Notes: generated from the letters alone by a model not told the origin. A DNA stretch of 64,000 nt from Anodontia alba (GCA_964016985.1 OZ024824.1:126741803-126805802), one strand, 5' to 3'. Shown: positions 20,041 through 31,366, numbered from the stretch's first letter. Made by a program: numbers and translations.

Positions 20041-21455
20041 TAATACTACATTATTTACGTTACGTTTAAATCTATAATTCCAGTAAATACCTCGTATGTT
20101 GCAAGAGCTTCGATACTGCTTCGCCCTGGCGACGTCATTGCGACCTTCTGTATTTGGAACTGAGTGAGCATCCTTGCTTATGTAGTTCAGTTGCCAGGGT
20201 GCAAAACTGTCAGGGTGCACCATAGCTTTGTAGCTGAACTATTAAGACTGTCCAATGGCTATTGTAATTGAACTGCTAGGATACACACTTACTTAGTAGT
20301 TGAATTTGCAGGGTTCACCCAATGTATGTTAGGGAGCACTATAGATCACTGAGCACAAGCTCATATACAAGAGGGTGCACGTGCACTCTGTACACACTGG
20401 CTGGATCCGCCCCTGATTTATGTTAGACTTATACATGTACAGGGTGTACCACTTTGAGTATGCTAGGGCTAGGGTTAAGATTCTATCGTCGCCACAATAA
20501 AAGGATAGAAGTATTTTCTATCAACGGTGTTCTAATATGTACGTACATCCAGTCTCTTCAGAGACATTACAATTATTTGAATTAGTCAAAACGTTTTAAG
20601 CTACTGTGATCGCCAGGATGCTTAGCAACTGAGCATTGTATTACATATAAAAACACCTTTTTCCCAACAGAAACCGTGTAAAGTTGATCTTTTTACCTCA
20701 TCATCCACTACTTTTATAACATTATATTAAAACTTCGTTGGCGCGACGTCGTACACGCTGTCATTTACCTGCTCGTCACTGACATCCGGGAAACAAGACG
20801 CAAAACATGCATGTAATAGCCAGAATGATTGCTTACATTTGCAATTCTCACATTGACATTATTATTATCCTTTACTTATTATTGTAGTTTTACATGTAAT
20901 CGACAAGGCAAAAAACTGTTTCCGCGTATTTTTGTACAATGGAGCATTTTGCGTGACACAAAAATGGCGAACCTATTAGTCAAACTGGCAAAATGGTAAA
21001 GCAATCATTCAAGTGCGTTTTGCTTGTCGTATTTCATTAATTTTGGCACAATCCTCGAAAAAATCAGTTTTATAATATCATGGCGATCACAGTAATGTGC
21101 ATTGAGGTGGCAGTCCATGTCATGTAATGATATCTATTTATTTGCACATGGCGCTGTTTAAGGTAAGTACGTTACATTGAAGAGCAGGTGTGAAATAGGA
21201 GACATGAACCAAGTAACACAATAAAGTAAACTCAGAAACATTATGTCACAGCCTTGTACACTTTATGCCACCGCATCAAATGGTAAACACATTAAATCTG
21301 TGGATAAAAGTACTTAGATTTATTTTTTTTAAAGTATACAGAGGTGCTTGATCTTGTGTATGATCGATACAATCAGATACTTCATACACAAAAACTAAGA
21401 CAATTTATAGTATCGATTACTTAGTATTAGAATGTGTAGGTAAAGTTTTACCTTT
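20041..21455. other. no gene recognised
   Basis: No frame with a recognisable domain, no tandem repeat and no strong inverted repeat seen. Confidence 0.45.
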
Positions 21456-21683
21456 TTAAGTGTGTTTGTCTGCGAGAATACTGGCCAATAGTAGATCAAG
21501 AAGATACCGTTTTATCCGGCGTTACCTTAAATTTCGTGGATTGTGCCTCGATCTTTGTTTCCTCGGTTAAAAAAATGTCAGCAACGGCCAGTTCATCCAC
21601 CAGTTGGTCATGAATTTTAATAAAATGAAAATGCTTTTTTATTGTATGACCGAACTTGCACAACATTTTTTTTCTTTCAGTGT
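21456..21683 (-). pseudogene. possible degenerate CARD-domain fragment
   Basis: The minus strand reads a helix-rich stretch with HDQLVDELAVADIF, then LTEETKIEAQST, then after Asp-Lys-Thr a one-base shift gives RYLLDLLLASILADK before a stop. This resembles the second half of a CARD (LVDEL.V.DILD..LT.E....I.A..T...K...LLD.L..K) with a short deletion in the loop before LTEE. CARDs mediate death-fold contacts in apoptosis and innate signalling and co-occur with BIR domains in some IAPs, and this stretch shares the strand of the BIR exon. Pattern recognition only; a chance resemblance is possible. Confidence 0.35.
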
Positions 21684-21929
21684 TTGACGGTTTCAGGAAG
21701 GTATATACACATATATCAATTAAAGACTTGGCAGTTAGAAGAAGATATGTAGATCCGGATAGGCTACTTTTCATGTTCGATAAACCTATCCTAATATTTT
21801 AAATAAATGAATTTTTCTTCCCACCGTTACACTGTTTCTTCAAACGGCGGCGAATCCTACGAAAAATACTGTAATCGGGCGTTATTAGACCGACAATCCG
21901 GCGTTACGACCGGTTATTCGGGTTATAGT

Positions 21930-22490
21930 TGGAATTATCCTCAAAGATGTCCGACCATAGTAGTACATCATCGACACATTTTGTCATGTTAGGTACGTCT
22001 GTAACATTCTCATCACACCTTCTTGTTTACCCGTCGCCTGAAGCAATATAGCCTTGTGGCGCAGTTTTGTACCGATATCTACCCAATGGTGTAATGAAGG
22101 TAGTCAGATGACAGTCTTCTTTGTGGATTAGAACACTATGGTAACCATTCTAGGAGCCAAAGACTGTTTTTACCATGAGTAACAGATCTAGCTAGATGGA
22201 AAGGGGATGGGGCGTGGTGGATTTCACGTGTAGCATGTGCATTAAGGGCCTGGAAACCAACTGTATTTCGAGGCTTGCCATTCCTGTTTGACACAAACAA
22301 CCATTCTGTGGCAGGCTCACCAATGGAAACAGGCTCAAGTACTCCAAAAAAGGTAAGAGAAAACTCCAAGTCTAACCTACTGATCTAAATCCGCAATTAC
22401 ATCATCGGGCCATGAAGAGGGACAGGTACCGGAGTATAATGGGCAACAGGTTGGACATTTGGATCTACCATGATTCTCATACGAGGACCA
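21930..22490 (-). pseudogene. Ty3/gypsy-type LTR retrotransposon RT fragment, disrupted
   Basis: Minus-strand translation shows the N-terminal RT block (PVPVPLHG..., LEPVSIGEPATEW), then NGKPRNTVGFQALNAHATREIHHAPSP, then in a shifted frame NGYHSV, TFITPLGRYRYKTAPQGY, and CVDDVLLWSD, where the VDD box holds the catalytic Asp pair. Disruptions: a one-base loss in an A-run, two stop codons, and a 22-bp disruption at 22341-22369 (see that entry). No protease, RNase H or integrase follows and no LTR is seen, so only the RT piece survives. Confidence 0.85.
22348..22362 (-). mobile_element. 15-bp ultra-short insertion of a retroelement 3' end
   Basis: In the gypsy RT (minus strand) the 7-bp target TTGGAGT is present twice (22363-22369 and 22341-22347) around TTTCTCTTACCTTTT. 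Those 15 bases equal the extreme 3' end of the Penelope-like family seen at 19873, 23216 and 42926. Removal of insert plus one target copy (22 bp) leaves the RT frame continuous across the site, which supports a true insertion. Confidence 0.65.
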
Positions 22491-22869
22491 GACATTAAAG
22501 GTGAGTTTGATGGTAATAAGAATTGAAAATGCTAGATTTGTAATAATCCAAGTCACAATCGAAAGTCAGGCTACAATCACTGGCAGTGGCATTTACATAA
22601 TGTTAAGAAACGGTTTGGGATTGAACTTGTGTTTCACCTACTGTGGGAAAATTGTGTAAAATGATGCCAAGATCAGAACATGCCTCCTTACTAATAAACA
22701 GCCTTTCAGACACGTCAGTTACGTGTCATCTATCGGGTCGCTGTCAACTGCCATCTCTTTCTGACAGATGTAATGCAGTGGCCCAACTTATCTTAATGCC
22801 ATTCTAATTGTGCTCCTCTTGTTATCTTAATACCATTCTAATTGTGCTCCTCATGTTGCAGATTTGTTT
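22491..22869. other. no gene recognised
   Basis: Spacer between the minus-strand gypsy fragment and the plus-strand Penelope-like remnant. A 30-bp direct repeat ('ccattctaattgtgctcctc' at about 22800 and 22833) is present. Confidence 0.45.
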
Positions 22870-24231
22870 CTTTTTTTCTTGTGAGATTGATTTCATGAAG
22901 TGTCTCTCACGGGAAAATCAGGCTGACATTACTGAGGCTTTCAATTAAACTTTAAGATACCTTGATAATTTATTAAATATTGACAATATTTACTTTGACC
23001 AAATGGTGGACCACATATACCCTACAGAACTCCAATTAAATAGAGCCAATTCTTCCAATACCGAGGCACCGTTTTTGGATTTGAATCATTGTATATCTAA
23101 TGATACAGTTTCCACCAAAATTTATGATAAACGGGACGATTTTGGTTTTGCAATAGTCAATTTCCCTTTTCTGGATGGCGATTTCCCCCAGCGTTCCTCA
23201 TATGGGGTATACATAAAAGGTAAGAGAAAAGTCCAGGGAGTGCCACAACCACAAACCGCAGCCCTTCCCAGACCCCAAGAGGAAGAGGAAAACGACAAAT
23301 CTAAACAAGCACAAACCGAACAAACGCACGAAAAGCACTAAGATTAGCTCTCTCTTCCCCAAGCGAGGTAATCGCAATACTAAAAGGACTGAAAAACACA
23401 AGAACAAAATGACACACGGAAAGACATACAATAAATCGCCTCGTAGAATAAACTACAAAGCAACAAAGAGTAAGACTAACACCGGGACCACCACCTTAGA
23501 ACGGTCGGTAGAGCAAACCATCGGGGAGTTTAAAGCACTTTTACAGCTAGCTAACTTCACCCTGGGTCCCGATGCTACTCTTAATACAGAAATACATAAA
23601 AATTCGGTTCGCATAAAGGCTCCCAACTCAGTCAATGCATCAAAGCGAAAACATAAAAATCAAATTAATCACTATAATAAACAAAGACGAGTACTCATGG
23701 CTAATTCTGCTGTATGCCAGAGTAAATGAAAACCAATAGTTGAACCACGGCAGGCCAAGCCAAAGACATATCGTCAATCTCATATACATATCTCAACTTA
23801 TTAGAATCGCCAGAGCATCTTCAAATCTTAGTGATTTTAACTGCCGTAATAAAGCCCTTACCGCCAGACTTCTTAGGCAGGGCTATCGTTATTTTAAAGT
23901 TCGTAAGGTGTTTTCGAAATTTTTTCGTAGACACAGTGCCTTGGTAGAAAAATATAGCGTCAGTCTGAAAACACTTCTGCAACAAGGTATATCAGAACCA
24001 GAATTTTACAGTGACTTATTGTACAGATTTAGACAAATTGTAGGAAAATCTTACTTTTCGGAGCAATTCAGAAAGCTAATCAACCGTTATAAAATAATTA
24101 GCTCTAACCTGGATATTATGCAACAGACTGCATGCCTAGTTGTCAACCCAATTATTGTTGATGGCTATGCTTCACTCTTTAATTGCACGGCGGTGGTTCG
24201 GGCCTCAGACTCAATGACGGCCTCTTCGTAA
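22870..24231 (+). pseudogene. Penelope-like reverse transcriptase remnant, self-invaded
   Basis: The first part (to 23215) carries RYLDNLLNID, in which the second Asp of the expected YLDD box is Asn, then APFLDL, KIYDKRDDF, NFPFLDGD and SSYGVYI. It resumes at 23784 with ISQLIRIARASS, GYRYFKVRKVFSKF, GISEPEFY and ends with FNCTAVVRASDSM before TAA. A 568-bp antisense insertion splits the frame at YGVYI. A stop (TAA, about 22948) lies just before the YLDN box; the second copy has a sense codon there. No GIY-YIG endonuclease is visible. The FLDL...YDK...R.ARASS order resembles Penelope-like RTs; the clade is a best guess. The disrupted catalytic box and insertion make it inactive. Confidence 0.75.
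23216..23783 (-). mobile_element. antisense 3'-end copy of the same family, inserted in its own RT
   Basis: 568 bp flanked by the 7-bp target duplication ATACATA (23209-23215, 23784-23790). Read on the minus strand it runs from 'gatatgtctttgg' through 'cattgactgagttggg' and 'agcatcgggacc' to CTGGACTTTTCTCTTACCTTT, in the same order as the 3' UTR at 42480-42926. Together with 24257-24516 it forms an inverted pair around the RT tail. The short plus-strand frames in it (for example 23409-23729) are antisense to the UTR and are not taken as genes. Confidence 0.8.
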
Positions 24232-24516
24232 AACTTTAACCAGTGGGTTGGGGCTTGACGATATGTCTTTGGGTTGTTGCATTGACTGAGTTGGGAACCT
24301 TATGCGAACCGAATTTTTATGTATTCATGTATTAAGAGTAGCATCGGGACCAAGGGTGAAGTTGGCTAGCATAAAAAGTGTTTAACCACCAACCTCGCCC
24401 CCCCCCCCCCCCCCCCACGTGGTTTATTGACCGTTCTAAGGCAGTGGTCCCGGTGTAAGTCTCTTTGTTGCTTTGTGGTTTACTCTACGAGGCGATTTGT
24501 TTTGTCTTACCTTGTG
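24232..24516 (+). mobile_element. 3' UTR of the Penelope-like element, cut by the duplication breakpoint
   Basis: Continues from the RT stop and matches 42461-42738 base for base except for indels, notably a longer poly-C run at 24405-24417. The match ends at TTGTG (24516), where mariner sequence starts. Confidence 0.85.
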
Positions 24517-24821
24517 AAACGCTACCATGTGAAATGTGTAGTGCATTGGCTATTTCTTCCACCTTAATTCGCCTATCAGAGTACACCAAATCCCGTACTT
24601 TGTTAGACATTTCTTCATAGGTGGCATCTGATGGACGTTCTACTGAGTTTGAATTCCCCATCCCAGAATTTGACTTATGCATACAATGGTACAGAAGACC
24701 CATAAACATTGGTCAACTCGCAATGTATTTCCTGACCTGTTTTCCCTTTCAAATACAAGTACCGAATTACAGCATGGTACTCAACTTTTGATGAAAAGCT
24801 TACTTTTGCATCGCTAGCCAT
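24517..24821 (-). pseudogene. mariner transposase, N-terminal part only (copy 2)
   Basis: Begins at ATG 24819-24821 and runs through AVIRYLYLKGKTGQEIH to ISHGSVS, where the duplication breakpoint ends it. A ~30-bp deletion near 24633 removes residues upstream of the HTH. The N-terminus is uninterrupted here, proving that the 3.74-kb element in copy 1 is an insertion. Confidence 0.85.
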
Positions 24822-24836
24822 GTTTGGCATTCAATA

Positions 24837-25259
24837 TGTCACCGGGTATAGGAATATAACACACTTGTACTGCCTTGCGGTACAAGCTGGCTTTTATAGC
24901 GACGCGGTAGAGTGTAGGACTTTGAGTCCAGCGGACCGGGTTTGATCCCCGATTGGGGAAAAATGTTATTTCCATTTTTCACCTGTTACATTTGGCACCC
25001 ACCATAAATAACCCACATATGTGCATAAAACTCCTTGAGTCCCATTTCACGTGATTCTCGGACTCCTAGAAATTCAGGGACAAATTTCAGTTTGGAGGGG
25101 GAGAATGTCACCGGGTATAGGTATTTAACACACTTGTACTGCCTTGCGGTACAAGCCGGCTTTTATAGCAACGCGGTAGAGTGTAGGACTTTGAGTCCAG
25201 CGGACCGGGTTCGATCCCCGGTTGGGAAAAAATGTTATTTCCATTTTTCACCTGTTACA
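24837..25259 (+). mobile_element. TRIM, copy 2
   Basis: LTRs at 24837-24990 and 25106-25259, both 154 bp without the 12-bp duplication. The PBS is mutated (TGGCACCC), the PPT is intact, and AATA flanks both ends. It sits about 15 bp upstream of the mariner start codon, the same site as in copy 1, so it inserted before the duplication. Confidence 0.85.
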
Positions 25260-25367
25260 AATATCTTATGAGTGAATGATATGATAAGGGTGCAATTTTG
25301 CCCTCAGGCCTATGTATTGAAACAAGGCATGAAAATCTTGGGTGTCTCGGTCAATTGGAAATGGGAT

Positions 25368-25395
25368 AGGCTGGTTACTTTTTGACTTGCCCTCG
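25368..25395 (-). repeat. mariner 5' terminal inverted repeat, copy 2
   Basis: Matches 7403-7430 and the inverse of 1973-2000. It is followed by TA (25396-25397), the intact target duplication base pair that copy 1 has lost. Confidence 0.8.
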
Positions 25396-25397
25396 TA

Positions 25398-26010
25398 TCT
25401 TAAATGTTCAGAAGCCTTAACCCTTCACCATACTTGTCTTAAAATTTGAACAATTCCATTTATTACCTGATGATGTGCCTAAAACTGCTGGATAAGTTGC
25501 AAACAGTGTTGATCCTGATAATATCCGTGTAATATTTTTCCTATTTCTCATTGAAACATATGTTGTAGGTACTCAACAGAAGCGCTTCGGTAAGAACCAC
25601 AACATATGTTTTAGTCAATAAATAAAAACAAAAGTCAATACTCTATTTTACAGAAAGCACCTTATCATGACCTTGTTCTGCAGCATTTGATCAAAGTTTG
25701 TTCTGTTTGCTAACCTGTCAGTCTCAATACTTACCGTATTAGACCTAACCACTGCACTGTGCGCTAAGGTTTTTGAAAATATCCGGGAAAACTTGTGTTA
25801 AAATATGTTCACACCTATAGTATGGGTAAACTTTAAAAAACATCAGCCAAGGACTCGTCAAATGATGCTTATGCAATGTTTTTGTATTTTTTTTCCTGAT
25901 TTTCTTTATAAAAGCATATATGTATCATATCATAATCGGATTTTTGATTAACGTGCAGGTACAGGGGCAACATCCACATCAGTGGGCCCCCTTCCAGAAA
26001 GCTGGCTTGT
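25398..26010. other. no gene recognised (copy 2 of 7433-7959)
   Basis: Carries an extra ~85 bp near 25632-25725 relative to copy 1 ('aaagtcaatactctatttta' to 'cctgtcagtc'), flanked by TCAATACT repeats, consistent with a deletion between short repeats in copy 1. Confidence 0.5.
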
Positions 26011-26200
26011 TGCACTAGTGTGGCGAACCCACGTGACCATTTGATACAGTGAACGGAATTAGGACAAGTAAACACGCTCGCTTCAGGTACGGTTTTCCCT
26101 GATATTTTTGTTATTACAGCACGCATTTATATGAACCATATACCAAAGTACTCTGCTCAACTTCCGATTTTCGATGACGTTTGCTATGAAGGCAGAAACT
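26011..26200 (+). repeat. left arm of the 188-bp inverted repeat, copy 2
   Basis: Inverse of 27498-27685, as in copy 1. Confidence 0.8.
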
Positions 26201-26593
26201 GCCTTGTTCTCAAGAAATGCTCACCCAAATTTTGTCTCGGAGCCCCGAAAGGTGATGATAAAATCCATGGCAAACAAGAAAAATCTTTAATTTATTGCCA
26301 ATAGTGTTTAAATTGGTCCTACCGCATTCTGAATTACAAATATTATCTCTAGAATGTTTCCATATAAGAGTTAGCACGGACATACTGTTTGTTTGCCTGT
26401 TATGCAAAGTTTTATAAAGTGATCAAGTTCATGGTAAAAATTAAGTTCACGGTAGCTTCACAACCATGATAACGTAAACGCCATCCTGATGATACTTTTC
26501 AACATATCGCAACAAAAAGGTGGGAATTCACGTGTTGATGGTCATGGGTAAAACATTTTTTGTTGATACACAATCTATACCTTTTTCAGAATG

Positions 26594-26973
26594 ACATTTG
26601 TATGCCAAATGTCTCACCGAACATAAAAGGAAACACAAGGGCACAGCCACATACGTTTGCTGTGGAATAAGTTTTTTTTCTCTCGGGCTAATTCGAAAAG
26701 ACATCAGTGCAACACTCATGGAGTGGTAAAGGATTTTGTGTACTCAACATGCCAGCAAGCGTTTGCCATAAAAGCAGACTTGGTAAGGCATGAGAGAAGA
26801 GAAAGGCCAGTTCAGCAAGACATGCAACTTATGTGGTTTCAAGGCTGAGGACATAAGCTCTATGAAAGACCATGTAAACAAGAACACAGGTGAAAAGTCC
26901 CACAGGTGCAACGTCTGCCACAAAGTTTCGTTACAGGTCAAACATGAGTAGGCATATAAAAACACATAAGTGA
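26594..26973 (+). pseudogene. C2H2 zinc-finger fragment, copy 2, more decayed
   Basis: The AG acceptor seen in copy 1 is TCGGG here. Frameshifts fall in the GAGAGAAGAGAAAGG stretch and in the last finger (CACAAAGTTTCG lacks three bases and the frame differs). One finger keeps a His (KDHVNKNTG) that copy 1 has lost, so the two copies decayed independently. Confidence 0.6.
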
Positions 26974-27497
26974 TGTATTTGTATATTACTGAGGGAACAG
27001 AAAGAAGATCTTGCGATTAAATGGGATTTTCCGTTTTTTTCCACGATTCCCATCATTTTCAACCTAGAATTACTTGCTTACTTTGTGCACACCTACTTCG
27101 AATGATGGCATATGTACGTGAATATGATACACAACATGTGCATTTTTCATTTTGCATGTATGTGGATTGAGCGTTGTTATAGATTTGTATTATTTTTAGC
27201 TCTAAATTAAGATACGTGCATTCTAAATCAGCGGCTAAATGCAGGTGTAAAACTTGTTTTACCCCTTGGTTGCACCCATATTATACATATTTGTACAGTT
27301 GAAGCCTCTAAATGTTTCTAAATGATGTTGTAATTTGCTACATTTACTTGGAGCTTACTTCTGAGGTTTCTACAACTCTGTTCCGTCCATTCTCAAGATG
27401 CCAATACACTTGTTGTGAATATTTGACGCGACAGTTTCCTGACCAATGGACATCTTGGGTAAAGGGGGGTGGGGCCTATCTAAAACTGAAGAAATTA

Positions 27498-27685
27498 GTT
27501 TCTGCCTTCAAAGTAAACGTCATCAAAAATCGGAAGTTGAGCAGAGTACTTTGGTATATGACTCGTATAAATGCGTGCTGTAATAACAAAAATATCAGAG
27601 AAAACCGTACCTGAAGCGAGCGTGTTTACTTGTCCTAATTCCGTTCACTGTATCAAATGGTCACGTAGTTCGCCACACTGTGCAC
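27498..27685 (-). repeat. right arm of the 188-bp inverted repeat, copy 2
   Basis: Nearly unchanged relative to 9444-9631. Confidence 0.8.
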
Positions 27686-29205
27686 GCATGGCAGATCTCA
27701 CACCAGATCTCCAGGTACGTCTACCATGAGGGTTGATAGCCGAGAGCTTCCACTCTCTGCAATCCCTCTCTGTCAGCTGCTTCCATGTCATTTTGGGCCT
27801 CCCAGGCCCACGCTTTCCATCAACCTGTATGTCAAAGGCTGTCTTGATTGCACCATTGGAGCGTTCCACATGTCCATACCATTGGAGTCTTCTCTCCTTC
27901 AGAAAGAGGACCAGATCCTCAATGCCAAGCCGCACAAGTAGCTCACTGGACCTGGTGGTGACAATGTCTTGCGGCCTGACATGGCAGATCTGTCTGATCA
28001 TTGCTCTGTCATTTCGCTGAAGACGCTGGAGGTTCGGCTTTGTCAATGGCCAAGTCTCGCTGGCATGGAGCATTGCGCTCCGCACACAAGAGCTGTACAC
28101 ACGGCCACGTGTTTTGAAAGAGAGGTGGCATGAAGAGAGGACTGGTAGCAGATCCTTGAACTTCTTCCAGGCGGTTTTCACACTTGTTGTGATTGAAAGT
28201 TCAGAGCCACCTGCTGCTGAGAGCATGTCCTCTAGGTAGCAAAAGGAAGCTACCACCTCAAGCTTGTCAGGTCCAACCTGGACTTCCTTCTGTGGTCTGC
28301 CATCCAAGGGGCGTGCAGTTCCCTGGCACCGTGTACATCTATAGTCAGGGTCCTTTTTCAAGCGCTTGAGCCCACTGCAGTTCTTGTGCACCCAGTGCTT
28401 GCAGCCATTGCAGAAGATGCTGTTGCTGCCTACTCCAGTGTGACAGACAGTGTATGGAAACTAGCCTGAACTCTGCAGGAGGTCCAGTCCCGTACCGCAG
28501 ATCATGACCTTTGTCTTTCCTGCATTTACTCTCAGTCCTTTCTTCTCCATTGCTTCTTTCCAAGTCAAGAGCCTCCTGACACATTCCTTAAGCGATTCAG
28601 CGATGATAACAAGCTCATCGGCATAGAAGTCCTCCCAGGGGACCCCAGAGCAGAACTCTCGTGATAAGGCTTCAAGCACAATGATGAAGAGCAGTGGGCT
28701 GAGTACTGATCCTTGGTGAACACCAAACTTCACTTCAAACTCTTCACTGTACCCCTCACCAACATGGATACGGCTCCGTGCAATTGCATACATCCCCTGC
28801 ACCAGTCGCACAATCCACTCCTCCACACCAAGTTTTCTCAGCGCCCACCAGATGACCTTCCAAGGTACTCGATAAAACGCCTTCTCCAGGTCTACGAAAG
28901 CCATGTAGAGTCTCTTATTGGCAGCTAACTTCTCTTGCAGCTGCCTGACAACAAAGATTGCGTCTGTAGTGCCTCTGCCTGGGACGAAGCCAAACTGGGA
29001 ATCGTTGATTGACACCAACTGTCTGATGAGGCCGTCCACAATCCTCTCCAGGATTTTCATAACCTGCTCTGTCAGCTTGAGACCGCGGTAGTTGCCCCTT
29101 TCCAATACGTCCCCTTTTTCCTTGTAGAGGCCGACAATGAAACTCTGCTCCCAGTCAGGTTGGCCGTGCAGGCACTGGATACAGGGAAATGCATGGTGGG
29201 ATGGG
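27645..29205 (-). pseudogene. LINE reverse transcriptase, copy 2
   Basis: Shares the in-frame TAG (28458-28460) and the YADE box with copy 1, so both predate the duplication. New here: the Asp of EKAFDRVPW is Tyr. Otherwise nearly identical, with the same PHD-like cluster and C-terminal domain. Confidence 0.9.
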
Positions 29206-30176
29206 GTATGGCAGGCCAGAACCAGATGTTGAGGGTGAGAGAATCCTAGAGTACACCCTAGCATTTGACCTGCTTCTTGGGAACACGTTTCAAGAAACGT
29301 GACAGCCATCTCATCACATACAAGTCTGGAAACATAGCCACACAGATAGACTTTATCTATGTTGTAGACAAATTGATGCAATTCAAATGGGTACCCACAA
29401 CATACGCCTTATAAAGAAGTAGACAAAAAGTACATTGGCTGTAATCTGAAGACTAGCTTGGCTGTGCACTTATAGCGTATTTGTGTTTGAATTAGATTGA
29501 ATAAGGTAGTGCAGATGTGGTATCTGAAGTTTTTTCAGCTCATATAAAAAAACGTTTTGTCTACCAGAGCTACAGATAAGAGGGAATAAAGAGTATTTCA
29601 GCATTAACTTTTTTGAAAATCAGCACTGAATATGAAGTTGTGTGGGTAAAACACTCAATGAAATGTTCGTTTTCAGCACTTAAATCAAATTCAGGGGTAA
29701 CAATTTTATAGAAAAATGATCAATGTCAGAGTAACTCAGATTTTTCTTTTAAGATTCTTTATGTATACCCAAATTTTAGATGGCCAGCATCTATTCTGCA
29801 TAGACAATATCTGTTTATGAAGCAATTTTCCACACACTGATTCTTTTGTGAGCAGTACTGCTACATTAGATTAGAAAGGGCTTAACCCTCAAAGCACCAA
29901 TGACAAATGCAGCAGACAACATTCTGATTTTTTTTTCTACTTTTTCAGAGAAAATATGGCACACAATCTACACAAAATACCAGGCCTTATTTTCTGTAAA
30001 ATAAAACAACAGAATTTTGTATGCTATATTTTTGCTTGATGCTTTAAATGTTAAGCACTGCAGATGTGTATTTTAGCGTTAAGCTTTAAAGGAGGTAAAA
30101 TACTCATTGTAGCAGAACCTTATCTGGAGCACTGGCATACAGGCTTTATAATGGATGAATGTCTGTAATAATTTAC
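29206..30176. other. no gene recognised (copy 2 of 11151-12122)
   Basis: Near-identical to copy 1; nothing further seen. Confidence 0.45.
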
Positions 30177-31313
30177 CTGAGCATGAAGAGATGGAGTTTG
30201 TGCCTGACTTCTTGGAGGACGTCTATCTAAAGATCTCTCATTCTTCTTTCTTCTGGCAGGATAAACCAGTGTGACTGGATTTCCCCATTGCCGACTGTTC
30301 AAAGGTAGGTTAGTTATTTCTCTTAAATGCTGTCTTATTTCAGGACGAAGTTCCTCTGTGGTTTTACAATACAGTTTGATACTGATTGGTTTCTCTTGCT
30401 TCTGGTTTTCTGACTGATCAGATATCTCAGAATCAGAGAACACACACCTTTCATGTATTCCAATGTGAAAAGATCTTTCTTGACAATTATATCTGTTTTC
30501 AATATGTGACTGCCTGGCTTTTTTTCGTCTTTTTTTAACTAGATGACAACCATCAGATGCATCCAAGCCCTTGTCACAAACAAAGTCAAGAAATTCTTTA
30601 TTTGATTTATTCTGAAGAGGTTCAAACAGGAACTCTGGTTTCTCTGCTATTACAGTGCCTTTATATAAACTAGCTCCTTGTTTGTGCCAACTATAGGACA
30701 AATCTACAAGTTGTATCCTTTTTCTTCTACCAGCCAAGTTATCGTAAGCTTCTAATGTATCTATTTTACATTTGTTCTCTCCTTTGACAGAAAAATCAGC
30801 TTCTAATGTATCTATTTTACATTCGTTCTCTCCTTTGACAGAAAAATCAGCTATCTCTACTTGACAATTATGCTTTTCTGCTACATGGCTGTTCTCACTT
30901 GTTGGAATTATAGTAGTATGGTTTCTGTAGATATTACTAACTGTCTCGTATCTTAAATAGTACCAATTTCTCTTCCTGCTATATCTGTTTATCAAAAGGT
31001 CAATCAAAGGATTACAGCTGCCAGTCTTAAGAAATGTAACTTTCTGTTTAAACCTAACTCCAATGCATTTATCATCAGAGTCAGCATTGTAGATCTCCTC
31101 TCCATCTGATGAAATCTTTGACAGTAAAGCAGCAACAGTTGGTTCAATGTGAGGCAGGAAAAAAGCTTTAGTTTTAATGGTCAGAAGTAATGAATCTGGA
31201 TTACTCAATTCTAGAAGTGGCATTAGAGATTTCCTTGGCACCTGCTGGTCCCGGGGAAAACATATGACATAAAATAAACTGCTGAAATCTCTCAGTTGAC
31301 CATCCGCTGCCAT
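30177..31313 (-). CDS. first coding exon of the unidentified protein, copy 2
   Basis: Same ATG context, same phase-0 CAG|GTAAATT donor, same 17-residue internal repeat as 12123-13259. Two amino-acid differences (Phe to Ile in the SNxYRNH stretch, Lys to Asn before CQVEI) and no stop or frameshift, while neighbouring transposon frames are broken. Read on the minus strand it lies upstream of copy 1 and could serve as an alternative first exon for the same downstream exons. Confidence 0.65.
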
Positions 31314-31366
31314 TCTTGCTTCTATTTCTCATAGTCAGTAAACAGCAGGAGAGTGACTACCAAATA

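Larger units (their letters stand above)
2768..24516 (+). repeat. tandem segmental duplication, copy 1
   Basis: Directly repeated at 24517-42738. Corresponding features keep a constant offset of about 18,052-18,054 bp, stepping to 18,244 after a 198-bp indel. This copy is longer by the 3,740-bp Helentron-like insertion. Divergence is low: long exact runs, and only two residue changes in the 397-codon open frame. Confidence 0.95.

Noticed and set aside
21807..21992. Plus-strand 61-residue frame as a small gene
   Set aside because: No domain and no splice or promoter support; it overlaps the opposite-strand end of the gypsy fragment.
23409..23729. Plus-strand 106-residue Lys-rich frame as a gene
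   Set aside because: Antisense to the 3' UTR of the Penelope-like element within an insertion with ATACATA duplications.
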